DNA of 64,000 nt from Caldilineaceae bacterium. Its GTDB lineage: Bacteria > Chloroflexota > Anaerolineae > Caldilineales > Caldilineaceae. This document shows, piece by piece, positions 35,189 through 43,782 of this stretch. Location: positions 1 to 64,000 of the forward strand of contig JAJEDJ010000032.1 of the NCBI GenBank assembly GCA_022821545.1, given 5' to 3'. The first letter of the stretch is position 1; each line of letters begins with the position of its first letter. The position numbers were made by a program, and so were the translations under genes. The notes under the pieces are model-generated. The model made no database searches. It had not been told where the DNA came from and saw only the letters and a list, made by a program, of their open reading frames with translations.

Positions 35189-35839
35189 ATGAACGAAATC
35201 CGCATACGGCCGGCCGCTGAAGAAGACATCGCTGACATTGCCGCGCTGGTCAATGGCTTTGCGGCGGAAAACCTGATGCTGCCACGCACCGAGGAGAGCA
35301 TTCTGCAGTCGCTGCCGGACTGGCTGGTGGCTGCGGGGGACGGGTTCCGGCTGCTTGGATGCGGCTCCCTGGTCCCCCTGACCGAGCAACTGGTGGAGAT
35401 ACGCTCGCTGGCGGTGGCGCCGCAGGGGCAGGGAAAGGGTATCGGCCGGCGGATCGTGGAGGAGCTGGTCCGGATGGCGACCGCACGCGGGTACGCCCAG
35501 ATCTGTGCGCTCACCCTGGAGGAAGGGTTCTTCGAAAAGCTCGGCTTTGAGGTTGTGGACCGCTGGAGCATCAGCCCCAAGCTGTGGCAGGACTGTATCT
35601 ACTGCCCCAAATTTCACCACTGTGATGAGGTGGCGGTGGCGCGCAGTCTGACTGACAGCCCTGTTAAACAAGCCCAAGCCGCCCAGACTGCGGCCTCGCC
35701 TCTGCTCAAGTGGCAGGCCTGGCAGCCCTTGAAGCTGGCATACAGGCACTCAAACAACGAACCGGGAACGCAAGGAACCGTGAACCGCAAACCGATCCAG
35801 TTGCAAGGAAAACCGCCGTCCGGGGAGGAGGAACAGTGA
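35189..35839 (+). CDS. GNAT acetyltransferase, probable N-acetylglutamate synthase (ArgA-type)
   Basis: 216 residues from ATG 35189. The GNAT core covers about 1-150: [40 protein letters not shown] (acetyl-CoA loop) and [20 protein letters not shown]. It resembles the stand-alone acetyltransferase domain of ArgA, which makes N-acetylglutamate for the pathway served by the neighbours. The motif [20 protein letters not shown], with its Cys pairs, is typical of this group. The C-terminal 50 residues are Ala/Gln/Pro-rich and look unstructured. Its stop overlaps the GTG of carA. Confidence 0.82.
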   Translation: MNEIRIRPAAEEDIADIAALVNGFAAENLMLPRTEESILQSLPDWLVAAGDGFRLLGCGSLVPLTEQLVEIRSLAVAPQGQGKGIGRRIVEELVRMATARGYAQICALTLEEGFFEKLGFEVVDRWSISPKLWQDCIYCPKFHHCDEVAVARSLTDSPVKQAQAAQTAASPLLKWQAWQPLKLAYRHSNNEPGTQGTVNRKPIQLQGKPPSGEEEQ

Positions 35840-37050
35840 GGGCCGCGCTTGCCCTGGCCAATGGCCGCATCTTCGAAGGCGAAGGCTTCGGCGCCCGGAC
35901 GACCGTGGTAGGGGAGGTTGTCTTCAATACCAGTCTGACCGGGTATCAGGAGGTGTTGACCGATCCCTCTTACCGCGGCCAGATGGTCTGCATGACCGTG
36001 CCCCACGTGGGCAACACCGGCGTGAACCGCGAGGACGTGGAGAGCGACCGGCCCCAGGTGACCGCGTTCATCGTGCGCGAGGTCAGCCCGGTTGTGTCCA
36101 ACTGGCGCGCCAACGAAAACCTGGGGAGCTATCTTGAACGGCATAACATACCCGGCCTTAGCCAGGTGGATACACGCGCGCTGACCCGTCTGCTGCGCGA
36201 GGAGGGCGTGCTGCACGGCGCGCTCTGCACTGACGGCAGCCGCACACAGGACGAGCTGATCGAGCTTGCCCGCGGCTGGGAGGGGTTGGACGGCCGCGAT
36301 CTGGTGCAGGAGGTGACGTGTGAGGAGCCGTTCCACTGGAGCGACGAGACGGAGGGCGAATGGACGCCGGTCGCATCCGGCGATGCTGCGTCCGGCCCGT
36401 GGCTGGAGGAGGTCGGGCACGCTTCTCCGCTGGTGGTCGCCTATGATTTCGGCATGAAGCACAACATTTTGCGCCGCCTGGCCAGCCACAATCTGCGGGT
36501 GGCGGTTGTGCCGGCCGATACGCCCGCCCAGGAGGTTCTGGATCTGGATCCCGACGGGATCTTTCTCAGCAACGGGCCGGGCGACCCGGCCGGCGTGCCA
36601 TATGCGGCCAGGGCGGTTGCGAGGTTATTGGAGAGCGGCCGGCCGATGTTCGGCATCTGTCTGGGGCATCAGATCATCGGACTGGCGCTGGGGGCGGAGA
36701 CCTTCAAGCTGAAGTTCGGCCACCATGGCGGCAACCAGCCGGTCAGCGACGTGGACAGCTCGAACATCCAGATCACGGCGCAGAACCACAATTACGCCGT
36801 CGACCAGGAAACGCTGCCGGACAACGTGGAGGTCACGCATCTCAATCTGAATGACGGCACACTGGAGGGGATGCGGCTCAGCGATCGCCCCGTCTTCTGC
36901 GTCCAATATCACCCGGAAGCCAGCCCCGGCCCCCACGACGCAGATCTGCTCTTCGCTCGCTTTGCGCAGACGGTGCATCAGTTCCACGCGGACAGGCGGA
37001 AATCCGGTGTACAGGAGCCGGCAGTTCGCGGTCTTTCGGCCGGCAGCTGA
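35836..37050 (+). CDS. carA: Carbamoyl-phosphate synthase small (glutaminase) subunit
   Basis: 404 residues from GTG 35836, overlapping the previous stop by four bases (GTGA) and preceded by GGAGGAGG. The N-terminal CPSase small domain shows [20 protein letters not shown]. The class I glutaminase domain has the Cys nucleophile in [16 protein letters not shown] and the His/Glu in [20 protein letters not shown]. It frees ammonia from glutamine for carbamoyl phosphate, needed for arginine and pyrimidines. carB is not adjacent. The last 25 residues after the glutaminase domain are not conserved. Confidence 0.95.
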   Translation: MRAALALANGRIFEGEGFGARTTVVGEVVFNTSLTGYQEVLTDPSYRGQMVCMTVPHVGNTGVNREDVESDRPQVTAFIVREVSPVVSNWRANENLGSYLERHNIPGLSQVDTRALTRLLREEGVLHGALCTDGSRTQDELIELARGWEGLDGRDLVQEVTCEEPFHWSDETEGEWTPVASGDAASGPWLEEVGHASPLVVAYDFGMKHNILRRLASHNLRVAVVPADTPAQEVLDLDPDGIFLSNGPGDPAGVPYAARAVARLLESGRPMFGICLGHQIIGLALGAETFKLKFGHHGGNQPVSDVDSSNIQITAQNHNYAVDQETLPDNVEVTHLNLNDGTLEGMRLSDRPVFCVQYHPEASPGPHDADLLFARFAQTVHQFHADRRKSGVQEPAVRGLSAGS

Positions 37051-37069
37051 AAACTGCAAAAGTCGGCAT

Positions 37070-38290
37070 TTACTCGTCCTCCGACGCACCGCTTTGGCTC
37101 AAGGTACCCGATCTGGTCAGGTGAGTCAGCAGCTTCCTTCGGCTTACTTCACTCCGCTCCTCGGGCGACATACTTTCCCATTCCTCTCGCTCCTTTTGCA
37201 TTCTCTCTTTCTCTTCAGGATCGATGGGGAAGAGTTCGCTCATTTTCGGTCGCTTTCCCTGTGCGGAAACCTCCATATCGGCGGGGATTTCCAGGCCAGC
37301 GGCCTCCATTACTTCGCCGGCGACGAAAATGGGGCTTTGTGTGCGCATGGCGAGGGCAATGGCGTCGCTGGGCCGGGCGTCGACGTCAACTTTGCCGTCG
37401 CCATTCAGGGCGTGTACGGTAGCAAAAAAGGTCTCGTTTTCCAGGGCGGATACCGCCACCGATTCGATGCGCACGTCGGCCTTGCCCAGAAGGTCGGCCA
37501 TGAAGCTGAACGTCATCGGTCGGAAAAGCTTCTTCTCTTGTAAACTGAGGGCGATATCGGCCGCCTCGTGAGGGCCAATCCAGACCGCCAGCAGGCGGCG
37601 CCTGTTTTCATCCGTAAGAACCAGTATTCTGTGGTCTTTTTCAGGGTCCGGCGTCACGACGTCGAGTACGGTCACGGGGATCATCTGATTGCTCCTGTTC
37701 TGTTGGGCGACGGCTGGTCTCGGTTGCCATTCAGCGAAATTCGAACGCAGCTGGTCGCGCAGTTTGCGGCGGGACTTGTGCAGACGCCCTTTGACGGCGG
37801 GCACGCTGATCTGCAGGAGAGCGGCGACCTCGCGCACACTCAGCTGCTCAAAGTAGTAGAGAAGGACGGCATCCCGGTTTGGCGGTGACAGCTGAGCAAT
37901 GGCCGCCAGGATCAGGCGGTGCGTCTCTCTGGCTTCCGCCTCTTCTTGCGGTTGTGGGGCGCTGTCGGGAAACGGCAGCGAATCGAAGCTGCGTCCGCCG
38001 CTCAGCAGCTCGAGCGATAGAGTTTCCACCCGCGGTCTGCGCAGATGGTTTTTGCACAGATTGACGACGATGCCGCATAGCCAGGCGCGAAAGCTGTCCG
38101 GCTTGCGCAAACGATCCAGCGAGAGATAGGTATGCAGGACGGCTTCCTGGGTCAACTCCAGCCCTTGCTCCCGGTCGCCGACGATGCCAATCGCCAGTGA
38201 GAGAGCGATGGGCTGGTGCCGCAGGATAAGTTCATCAAATGCCTGCCGCTCACCCTGTTGGGCGCGGCGCACAAGTTCGCCGTCCGTCAT
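37070..38290 (-). CDS. ECF-type sigma factor fused to a bifunctional nuclease (DUF151) domain
   Basis: 406 residues in one frame. Residues 1 to about 180 are a sigma-70 ECF-like factor: region 2 (MTDGELVRRAQQGERQAFDE, then FRAWLCGIVVNLCKNHLRR) and region 4 (LLYYFEQLSVREVAALLQIS). From about residue 200 (MIPVTVLDVV) a complete BFN domain follows: VWIGPHEAADIALSLQEKKL, RPMTFSFMADLLGKAD, DVDARPSDAIALAMRTQSPI. BFN proteins bind or cleave nucleic acid in plants and bacteria. The tail from about 335 is highly charged, with an EKERMQKEREEWE helix. The gene is convergent with carA, and its promoter region is shared divergently with the PA14 lipoprotein. A sequence error joining two genes seems unlikely because the linker is in frame without overlap. 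Confidence 0.88.
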   Translation of the reverse strand: MTDGELVRRAQQGERQAFDELILRHQPIALSLAIGIVGDREQGLELTQEAVLHTYLSLDRLRKPDSFRAWLCGIVVNLCKNHLRRPRVETLSLELLSGGRSFDSLPFPDSAPQPQEEAEARETHRLILAAIAQLSPPNRDAVLLYYFEQLSVREVAALLQISVPAVKGRLHKSRRKLRDQLRSNFAEWQPRPAVAQQNRSNQMIPVTVLDVVTPDPEKDHRILVLTDENRRRLLAVWIGPHEAADIALSLQEKKLFRPMTFSFMADLLGKADVRIESVAVSALENETFFATVHALNGDGKVDVDARPSDAIALAMRTQSPIFVAGEVMEAAGLEIPADMEVSAQGKRPKMSELFPIDPEEKERMQKEREEWESMSPEERSEVSRRKLLTHLTRSGTLSQSGASEDE

Positions 38291-38331
38291 CTATACCGCC
38301 GACGGTTATTCGATTCGACTGAGCCTTAACT

Positions 38332-38360
38332 GTCTTTCACCTGTAGTTTAGTGGTATAAT
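38332..38360 (+). promoter_or_regulatory. Probable promoter of the PA14 lipoprotein gene
   Basis: A perfect TATAAT at 38355-38360 with a weak -35 (TGTCTT or GTCTTT near 38331-38337) at 17-18 bases. It would give a leader of about 190 bases. Confidence 0.4.
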
Positions 38361-38554
38361 TCTAGCAGATGGTTACCACGCGCTCATTTGACGACCCAGT
38401 TGCGCATTAAACGAGATCTGTGGGAACGTTACCCCTGCCTACGCTCGTTTCTTCTGAACATCATACTCTTGTTTTTCTGGTCTGCTGCCCCGCCTCGGCG
38501 CTGACATTGCAAATCGGAAGCGCAATTCACAATTCGCGCAGGAGTAAAACCAGA

Positions 38555-40297
38555 ATGAAGACCGATAACCCCCTCTCAGGAACCACCTGCCGGCTTGTCG
38601 TCCAACACCTCACGCCAGTTCGGTTCGGCCTTCTGGCTCTGATGGCGCTCGTGGTCAGCGCCTGCACCCCGACGGGGTACAGCCCGCCGGTCGGTGTGCC
38701 TACGCGGGCCGTTGTCGAGAGAGCGAGCGGTGAACCAACTATCGCCATTTCGCCAACCTCGGGCTCCGCCGGCGTCTATGTACAGGTTACCGGCGAGAAT
38801 TGGCCGGATGGCAGCCTGGTCTTGATCGCACTCCGCGATGAACGCGGCCGCAGCGGCATCCTCGCTGCCAGCACTGCGGACACGGCCGGCACGATCAGCA
38901 CAGGTTTTCTCTACCCGATCAGCCCGCGCTGGCTGGACGCAGGCACGCATACCGTGCTTGCATACACGTCCGACGGAAAGCACGAGGCGACCGCGCTCTT
39001 CCAGACCGGCGATGACGTGGAGATGACTGAAACCGAGCCCGCTACGGCCGACACAACGACGGCGCAAGAAGCGGTGACTGCAACGCCTACACAAACAGCA
39101 TCGCCCACGGTTGCGCCTACGTCCACACCATCGGCGACACCGACGTTCACGCCTGTTCCCACGCCGACGCCGCTCATCATCACCGATTGGCGCGGCGATT
39201 ACTGGAACAATCCAAATCAGTCGGGACCGCCGCTGCTCACCCGCAACGACCTGGTGATCTTCTTCAATTGGGGAGAAGGAACGGCGGCCAGCAACTTGGG
39301 CGAGGATCATTTCAGCGCTCGCTGGCAGCGTACCCTTAACTTCGACGCCGGCATCTATCGCTTTAATATCGAAGTCGATGACGGATTCCGGCTTTACATC
39401 GACAACGTTCTTGTGTTGGATGAGTGGGAAGAGGGCGCCGCGCGTACCTACACGGTTGACGTGCCCCTCAGTACAGGATTGCACAACATTCAGGTGGACT
39501 ACTTCGAACGCACGGGGGTGGCCCTGATGCGTTTCTGGTGGGAGCGCAACGACTCGTTCAGCGGCTGGAAGGGAGAATACTTCGGTAACCGCGCCTTGCA
39601 GGGGAACCCGGTGCTGGTGCGGGATGAACCGCAGATCGATTTCAACTGGGGCGAGGGCAGACCGGCGGAGAATCTGCCCGCCGATCATTTTTCCGCCCGC
39701 TGGCAGAGGCGCGTCTCCTTTGAACCCGGCACCTATCGCTTCTTCCTGCGGATCGATGACGGCGCTCGCGTCTACCTGGACAGTCAACTGATTCTCGACG
39801 CATGGGAGGATGGCGCCGACCGTACAGTCAATGTTGATGTGACCCTGCCGGCCGGTGAGCGAGCCCTCCAGATCGATTATTTCGAGAGTTCCGGCGCGGC
39901 ACGCGTCAGCTTCTGGTGGCAGCTCGCGCCAACGCCGACGCCTACGCCAACTGAAACGCTGGAACCGACGGCCACGGAGACGCCGACACCAACCGATGCG
40001 CCGGAACTACCTCCCACCGAGACACCGACCGGGGCACCGACTGCGACACCGACGCCAACCGATACGCCGGAACCACCTCCCGCTGAAACGCCGACACCAA
40101 CCGCTACGCCAGAACCGGTTCCCACCGAGACACCGACTGAAACGCCAACGCCAACCGATACGCCTGAACCGACTCCCACTGAAACGCCAACGCCGACTGA
40201 GACGCCGACTGAGACGTCCCCAAAGCCTCCACCGGCCGACACTTCGGAGGATGCGACGCCCACACCAACACCGACGCAAGATTCTCAGTCCGGATAA
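38555..40297 (+). CDS. Lipoprotein with two PA14-like domains and a Thr/Pro/Glu repeat tail
   Basis: 580 residues from ATG 38555, with CAGGAG upstream. A signal segment ends in a lipobox-like VVSACTP. A small beta domain (about 50-150, [20 protein letters not shown]) is followed by a Thr-rich linker and two PA14-like domains (about 210-330 and 345-465). Each has ITDWRGDYW or WKGEYFGN at its start, [18 protein letters not shown]-x-R-x-Y-x-D and a final FWW. PA14 domains bind carbohydrate. The last 110 residues are degenerate [10 protein letters not shown] repeats. It is a cell-surface protein, perhaps glycan-binding. Nucleotide repeats in the tail invite slippage and length variation. Confidence 0.87.
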   Translation: MKTDNPLSGTTCRLVVQHLTPVRFGLLALMALVVSACTPTGYSPPVGVPTRAVVERASGEPTIAISPTSGSAGVYVQVTGENWPDGSLVLIALRDERGRSGILAASTADTAGTISTGFLYPISPRWLDAGTHTVLAYTSDGKHEATALFQTGDDVEMTETEPATADTTTAQEAVTATPTQTASPTVAPTSTPSATPTFTPVPTPTPLIITDWRGDYWNNPNQSGPPLLTRNDLVIFFNWGEGTAASNLGEDHFSARWQRTLNFDAGIYRFNIEVDDGFRLYIDNVLVLDEWEEGAARTYTVDVPLSTGLHNIQVDYFERTGVALMRFWWERNDSFSGWKGEYFGNRALQGNPVLVRDEPQIDFNWGEGRPAENLPADHFSARWQRRVSFEPGTYRFFLRIDDGARVYLDSQLILDAWEDGADRTVNVDVTLPAGERALQIDYFESSGAARVSFWWQLAPTPTPTPTETLEPTATETPTPTDAPELPPTETPTGAPTATPTPTDTPEPPPAETPTPTATPEPVPTETPTETPTPTDTPEPTPTETPTPTETPTETSPKPPPADTSEDATPTPTPTQDSQSG

Positions 40298-40317
40298 TAA
40301 CGGAGGAGGGCCGCGCC

Positions 40318-41214
40318 GTGGCACACAAATACTCGGTTATCCTGGTCACGCTGGCAAGCGACGGTGGTAACGTCTGGGAAAAGCCGCGAGAGGTACTGGA
40401 AACGGTGGCCGAAGCCGGCTACGATGGCGTCGATCTGGATGCGGAGCCGGACCGGATAGAGCCGCGGTTGTTCAATGAGGTGGCGTCGATGGCGGCGTCC
40501 CTGGGTCTGAAGATACCGGCGCTCATCTGCGCCTGGGGCGGCTGGCACGCCGGAGAAGTCCGCGATCTTGCGTCCGGTGATGAGTCGGCGCGCAGCTACG
40601 CGGTGCGCTATACCAAGAAATGCGTTGACCTGGCCGCCAGTCTCGACGAGCCGCCCCTCATCGAAATTGCCGCCGTCCCACCCCAAAGTGAGTACCCCGT
40701 CACGAGCGTGCCGCGACCCGTCCTGCGGCGCAACTTTGTGAAATCAACGCGTGAAATCGGCGCCTACGCCGCGCCGCGCGGTGTCCGAGTGGCGATTGAA
40801 CCGATCAACCGCTTTGAGGGTTATGCCGGCTTCCTCAACAGCATTGTGGAGGCGAAGAGCATCGCGGCCGAGGTCGGAGCGGACAACGTAGGCGTGCTTG
40901 CCGACTTCTTTCACGTCAATATCGAGGATGGCGCCCTGACCGATACGTTGCGATTGGCCGGTGACAGCCTCATGAGTATTCATCTGGCCGACAACAACCG
41001 CCAAGCGCCAGGAACCGGGCATATTGATTTTCTGCAGGTGGTCAGGACGCTGAATGCGATGGGGTACAGCGGCTATCTGTCGCTCGATGCCGTGCCGGCC
41101 AGGCCGGATTGGAAGACTCTGGTAAAGAGCTCGATCCACTTTATGAAACAGATGGAGCAGACAGCCGCCCTCCAGGAACGAATCGCCGGCGCCGAGCGCA
41201 TCGCCGGTGGATAG
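40318..41214 (+). CDS. Sugar phosphate isomerase/epimerase-like TIM-barrel protein
   Basis: 298 residues from GTG 40318, with GGAGGAGG upstream. AP-endonuclease-2/xylose-isomerase-like barrel: AEAGYDGVDLDAEPDR near the N-terminus, GVRVAIEPINRFEGYAGFLN with the metal-binding Glu, VGVLADFFHVNIEDGALTDT with Asp and His ligands, and SIHLADNNRQAPGTGHIDF. These are features of the hydroxypyruvate isomerase, tagatose epimerase and inosose dehydratase group. The substrate is not assignable. It begins the catabolic region and is followed by a strong terminator at 41254, so it may be monocistronic. Confidence 0.87.
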   Translation: MAHKYSVILVTLASDGGNVWEKPREVLETVAEAGYDGVDLDAEPDRIEPRLFNEVASMAASLGLKIPALICAWGGWHAGEVRDLASGDESARSYAVRYTKKCVDLAASLDEPPLIEIAAVPPQSEYPVTSVPRPVLRRNFVKSTREIGAYAAPRGVRVAIEPINRFEGYAGFLNSIVEAKSIAAEVGADNVGVLADFFHVNIEDGALTDTLRLAGDSLMSIHLADNNRQAPGTGHIDFLQVVRTLNAMGYSGYLSLDAVPARPDWKTLVKSSIHFMKQMEQTAALQERIAGAERIAGG

Positions 41215-41253
41215 AAACACATTCTGAGAAGAAAAAACACAACAGCGTTCACT

Positions 41254-41287
41254 CCTGGCTGACGTGGCTCGCGTCAGCCAGGCTTTT
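41254..41287 (+). terminator. Rho-independent terminator
   Basis: CCTGGCTGACG (41254-41264), loop TGGCTCG, CGTCAGCCAGG (41272-41282), then CTTTTT. A perfect 11-base stem 40 bases after the isomerase gene. Confidence 0.92.
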
Positions 41288-41587
41288 TCCCGATTCCGTG
41301 ACGACACCGCCAGCAGGACCGCCCCTTATCACGACTATTCATTGGTTCTCCACTCTTGATTACCGGCTGTCAACCCTCTGAGCCGCTTAACCTTCGACAA
41401 CTGTGCTCGCGAGCGCGGCAGAGCGCCCATACACTGCCCGCGGACCAGAGAGGCGACTGAGCGAAGGAAATGTGTCCGCGGAAATCGTCCGCATGTCAAA
41501 GTGAGCGAGGTCTGCCCCCGCAGCCGATGTCGCCAAACTGCTGTGGCTGCATACGCCAGTAAAGATTATACTACGCTGGCGGGGCCT

Positions 41588-41603
41588 TGTTTCACGTGAA
41601 ACA
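41588..41603. promoter_or_regulatory. Perfect parS consensus site (ParB binding)
   Basis: TGTTTCACGTGAAACA, a full match to the 16-base parS palindrome conserved across most bacteria. It lies in a 487-base non-coding gap (41215-41701), which otherwise holds only the terminator at 41254-41287. parS sites cluster near the replication origin, where ParB loads and recruits SMC. ParA/ParB genes are not in this window. Confidence 0.85.
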
Positions 41604-41701
41604 GTGGGCCGAAGGGGCGCCTTGCGCTCCCTGTTTACCCGCTGCGTAACGGTCGTCGTCACCTACAGACCGTTACGAATGGTTGCGGGAGGAGATAAGC
41701 G

Positions 41702-42502
41702 ATGCCTTCATATGAACTTGCGGAGCAGGTTGCCATTGTCAGCGGCGCCGGCCAGGGGATGGGGCGCGCCATTGCGCTACGCCTGGCGCGCGAAGGCGCG
41801 GCGGTAGCTGTAGCTGACATCGATCAGGAGTCCGCCATGCGGGTGGCGGCAGAGATCGAGGCGCAGGACGGAAGGGCTCTGTCCCTGCAGGTCGATGTCA
41901 CCAGCCGGGCCGATACCGAGCGGATGGTGGCCGGGTGCGCCGACCGTTTCGGGCGCATCGATATCATGGTCAACAACGCCGGTGTGCTGGCCGTCACTCC
42001 CGTGCTGGAGTTGGACGACAGCGCATGGGACTGGCAGATGAACGTCAATGCCAAGGGCGTGTTGTACTGCTCGCAGGCCGCGGCACGCAGGATGATCGCC
42101 CAAGGCGAGGGCGGCCGTATCATCACCATCGCCTCCACTGCCGGCAAGATCCCGTCCGGGAAAGACGTACCCATTGCCGGATACGTCGCCAGCAAACACG
42201 CAGCGGTCGGACTGAGCAAACAGATGGCGCTGGAGCTGGCCCGCTACAACATTCTGGTGAACTGTGTATTCCCCGGTATCGTTGAATCAGAGATGCTGCA
42301 GGTTGTGCATGGAGAGATTGCCAAGCTGGAAAGTGTACCGGAGGAGGAGATACGGGCGCGCGCGCTGGCTACGGTCCCGTTGGGCTATTTCCAGTCTCCG
42401 CAAAAGGTGGCAAATATGGTGGCCTTCCTGTGCTCGACAGACGCAGACTATTCGGTTGGCTCGGTCTTCGATGTTACGGGCGGAGCGTTTCCGTATTACT
42501 AA
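41702..42502 (+). CDS. Short-chain dehydrogenase/reductase
   Basis: 266 residues. Classical SDR: cofactor loop SGAGQGMGRAIALRLAREGA with Asp after beta-2 (ADIDQ, favouring NAD), VNNAGVLAVTPV, the active-site Ser in ITIASTAGKIP, and Y-x-x-x-K in AGYVASKHAAVGLS. The C-terminal FDVTGGAFPYY is typical. It oxidises or reduces a hydroxyl or keto group of a small metabolite, perhaps a sugar or polyol. The next gene is a second SDR, after a 237-base gap holding a tandem repeat. Confidence 0.92.
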   Translation: MPSYELAEQVAIVSGAGQGMGRAIALRLAREGAAVAVADIDQESAMRVAAEIEAQDGRALSLQVDVTSRADTERMVAGCADRFGRIDIMVNNAGVLAVTPVLELDDSAWDWQMNVNAKGVLYCSQAAARRMIAQGEGGRIITIASTAGKIPSGKDVPIAGYVASKHAAVGLSKQMALELARYNILVNCVFPGIVESEMLQVVHGEIAKLESVPEEEIRARALATVPLGYFQSPQKVANMVAFLCSTDADYSVGSVFDVTGGAFPYY

Positions 42503-42594
42503 CCCGGCAGGTAAGCCGCCTGCGCTCCCAGGGCGCGAAAATAGCAGTTGCAGATTCCCCCTGCGGCGCGGTATGATGTGCATGGTCGCGCACT

Positions 42595-42626
42595 TATATA
42601 GCATTACGGCTATATAGCATTGCGGC
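42595..42626. repeat. Tandem 16-base repeat
   Basis: TATATAGCATTACGGC (42595-42610) directly followed by TATATAGCATTGCGGC (42611-42626), one mismatch. It is flanked by GTGCATG on both sides. It lies between the two SDR genes; purpose unknown. Confidence 0.7.
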
Positions 42627-42739
42627 TGTGCATGAAACACTCCTTCAGCTTGTTACAAGCAGGCGGTCCTTCTCCTCCAGTCCTTCAACTTTCCATGAGG
42701 AGTACCTCTTCTCAACGCGGATGGAGCGCTGAAATCCCT

Positions 42740-43516
42740 ATGGCAGACCGGGACATGTTCGACCTCACTGGGCGGAATGCGCTCGTCACCGGCGGAGGGC
42801 GCGGGCTGGGCAAGGCGATGGCCATCGGACTGGCGCAGTATGGAGCCAACATCGCCATCGTCGACGTCGACCTGGAAACGGCACAGGCCACAGCCGAAGA
42901 GATCAGGGCGCTGGGCGTGCAGTCGCTGGCCTTGTATGGTGATGTGCGGAGCGAGAAGGATGCGCAGCGGACTGTGCATGAGGTTTGCGAGAATTTGGGC
43001 AGCCTCGACATTTTGCTCAACAACGCCGGCGTCGCGACGGTGGAAGCGGCTGAGACACTCAGCCTGGACGACTTTAAGCGCGTCTACGACATCGACGTGA
43101 CAGGCGTGTTTATCTTCTCTAAAGCCGCCTACGGGCCGATGGCGCGACAAGGGCGCGGCAACATCATCAACATCGCCAGCATGGCCGGTATCAGCGCGCT
43201 GGAACCGCAGAAGCACATGCATTACAACTCGGCCAAGGCCGCGGTCATCATGATCACCAAGTCGCTGGCCGCAGAGTGGGCGGGCGCCGGTATCCGCGTC
43301 AATGCTCTCGCGCCGGGCTACATGATCACGCCGCCGGTGATCGAGATGCGGGCGGAGGATCCGGAACGGTGGGAGCACTGGATGTCCAGGGTGCCGATGG
43401 GCCGCGCCGGAGAACCGCCTGAGTTGCAAGGCGCTGTCATCTACCTGGCATCTGACGCTTCGAGTTACATGACCGGGAACATCATGGTCATTGACGGCGG
43501 CTATACCTGCTTATGA
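42740..43516 (+). CDS. Short-chain dehydrogenase/reductase (second)
   Basis: 258 residues from ATG 42740 (a longer open frame back to 42620 lacks support). FDLTGRNALVTGGGRGLGKA holds the cofactor loop, IAIVDVDLETAQ the NAD-type Asp, LLNNAGVATVE the NNAG motif, INIASMAGISALEP the Ser, and MHYNSAKAAVIMITKSLAAE the Tyr and Lys. The end is SSYMTGNIMVIDGGYTCL, complete. The two neighbouring SDRs differ enough to have distinct substrates. Relatives include gluconate 5-dehydrogenase-like enzymes. It precedes an ABC importer, which may bring in its substrate. Confidence 0.92.
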   Translation: MADRDMFDLTGRNALVTGGGRGLGKAMAIGLAQYGANIAIVDVDLETAQATAEEIRALGVQSLALYGDVRSEKDAQRTVHEVCENLGSLDILLNNAGVATVEAAETLSLDDFKRVYDIDVTGVFIFSKAAYGPMARQGRGNIINIASMAGISALEPQKHMHYNSAKAAVIMITKSLAAEWAGAGIRVNALAPGYMITPPVIEMRAEDPERWEHWMSRVPMGRAGEPPELQGAVIYLASDASSYMTGNIMVIDGGYTCL

Positions 43517-43782
43517 GTTGTTCGATGCGCTTCAGCTTCGCTCGTTGAGCGCGTTGAAGAAAGGGGGTTCACAACATCAGACTGTCTGCTTGTTCGTAGC
43601 GTGGTGGGCACTCTTTGGGGCCGCTCATCGTCGTAACAGTTTTGGTTCTGCAAAAGGTTCCGCTCTGTCGAGATCAATAGCGCGAAATTCTGTGAGTCTG
43701 TTAGTCCGTTTGGCGATTTCCACTGGCTTTTCATTGGCAAAGTAATCGTGCAGCACTAACAAGATCCAGGAGGATCAGAGCA

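Noticed and set aside
38343-38375. tRNA-like stretch GTAGTTTAGTGGTATAAT
   Set aside because: It resembles a tRNA D-arm, but no acceptor stem, anticodon arm or T-loop (GTTCRA) follows. It is better read as a promoter with a TATAAT box.
39940-40260. CRISPR-like or minisatellite array in the PA14 gene
   Set aside because: The repeats are in-frame codons of a Thr/Pro/Glu-rich tail ([10 protein letters not shown]) with irregular spacing, so they are a protein feature.
41387-41662. Minus-strand open frame across the perfect parS site
   Set aside because: No ribosome-binding site, no domain, and it runs through the parS palindrome and low-complexity sequence.
43517-43782. Possible gene between the second SDR and the binding-protein gene
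   Set aside because: The open frame there has no start signal and a composition unlike the neighbours. I see only non-coding sequence.
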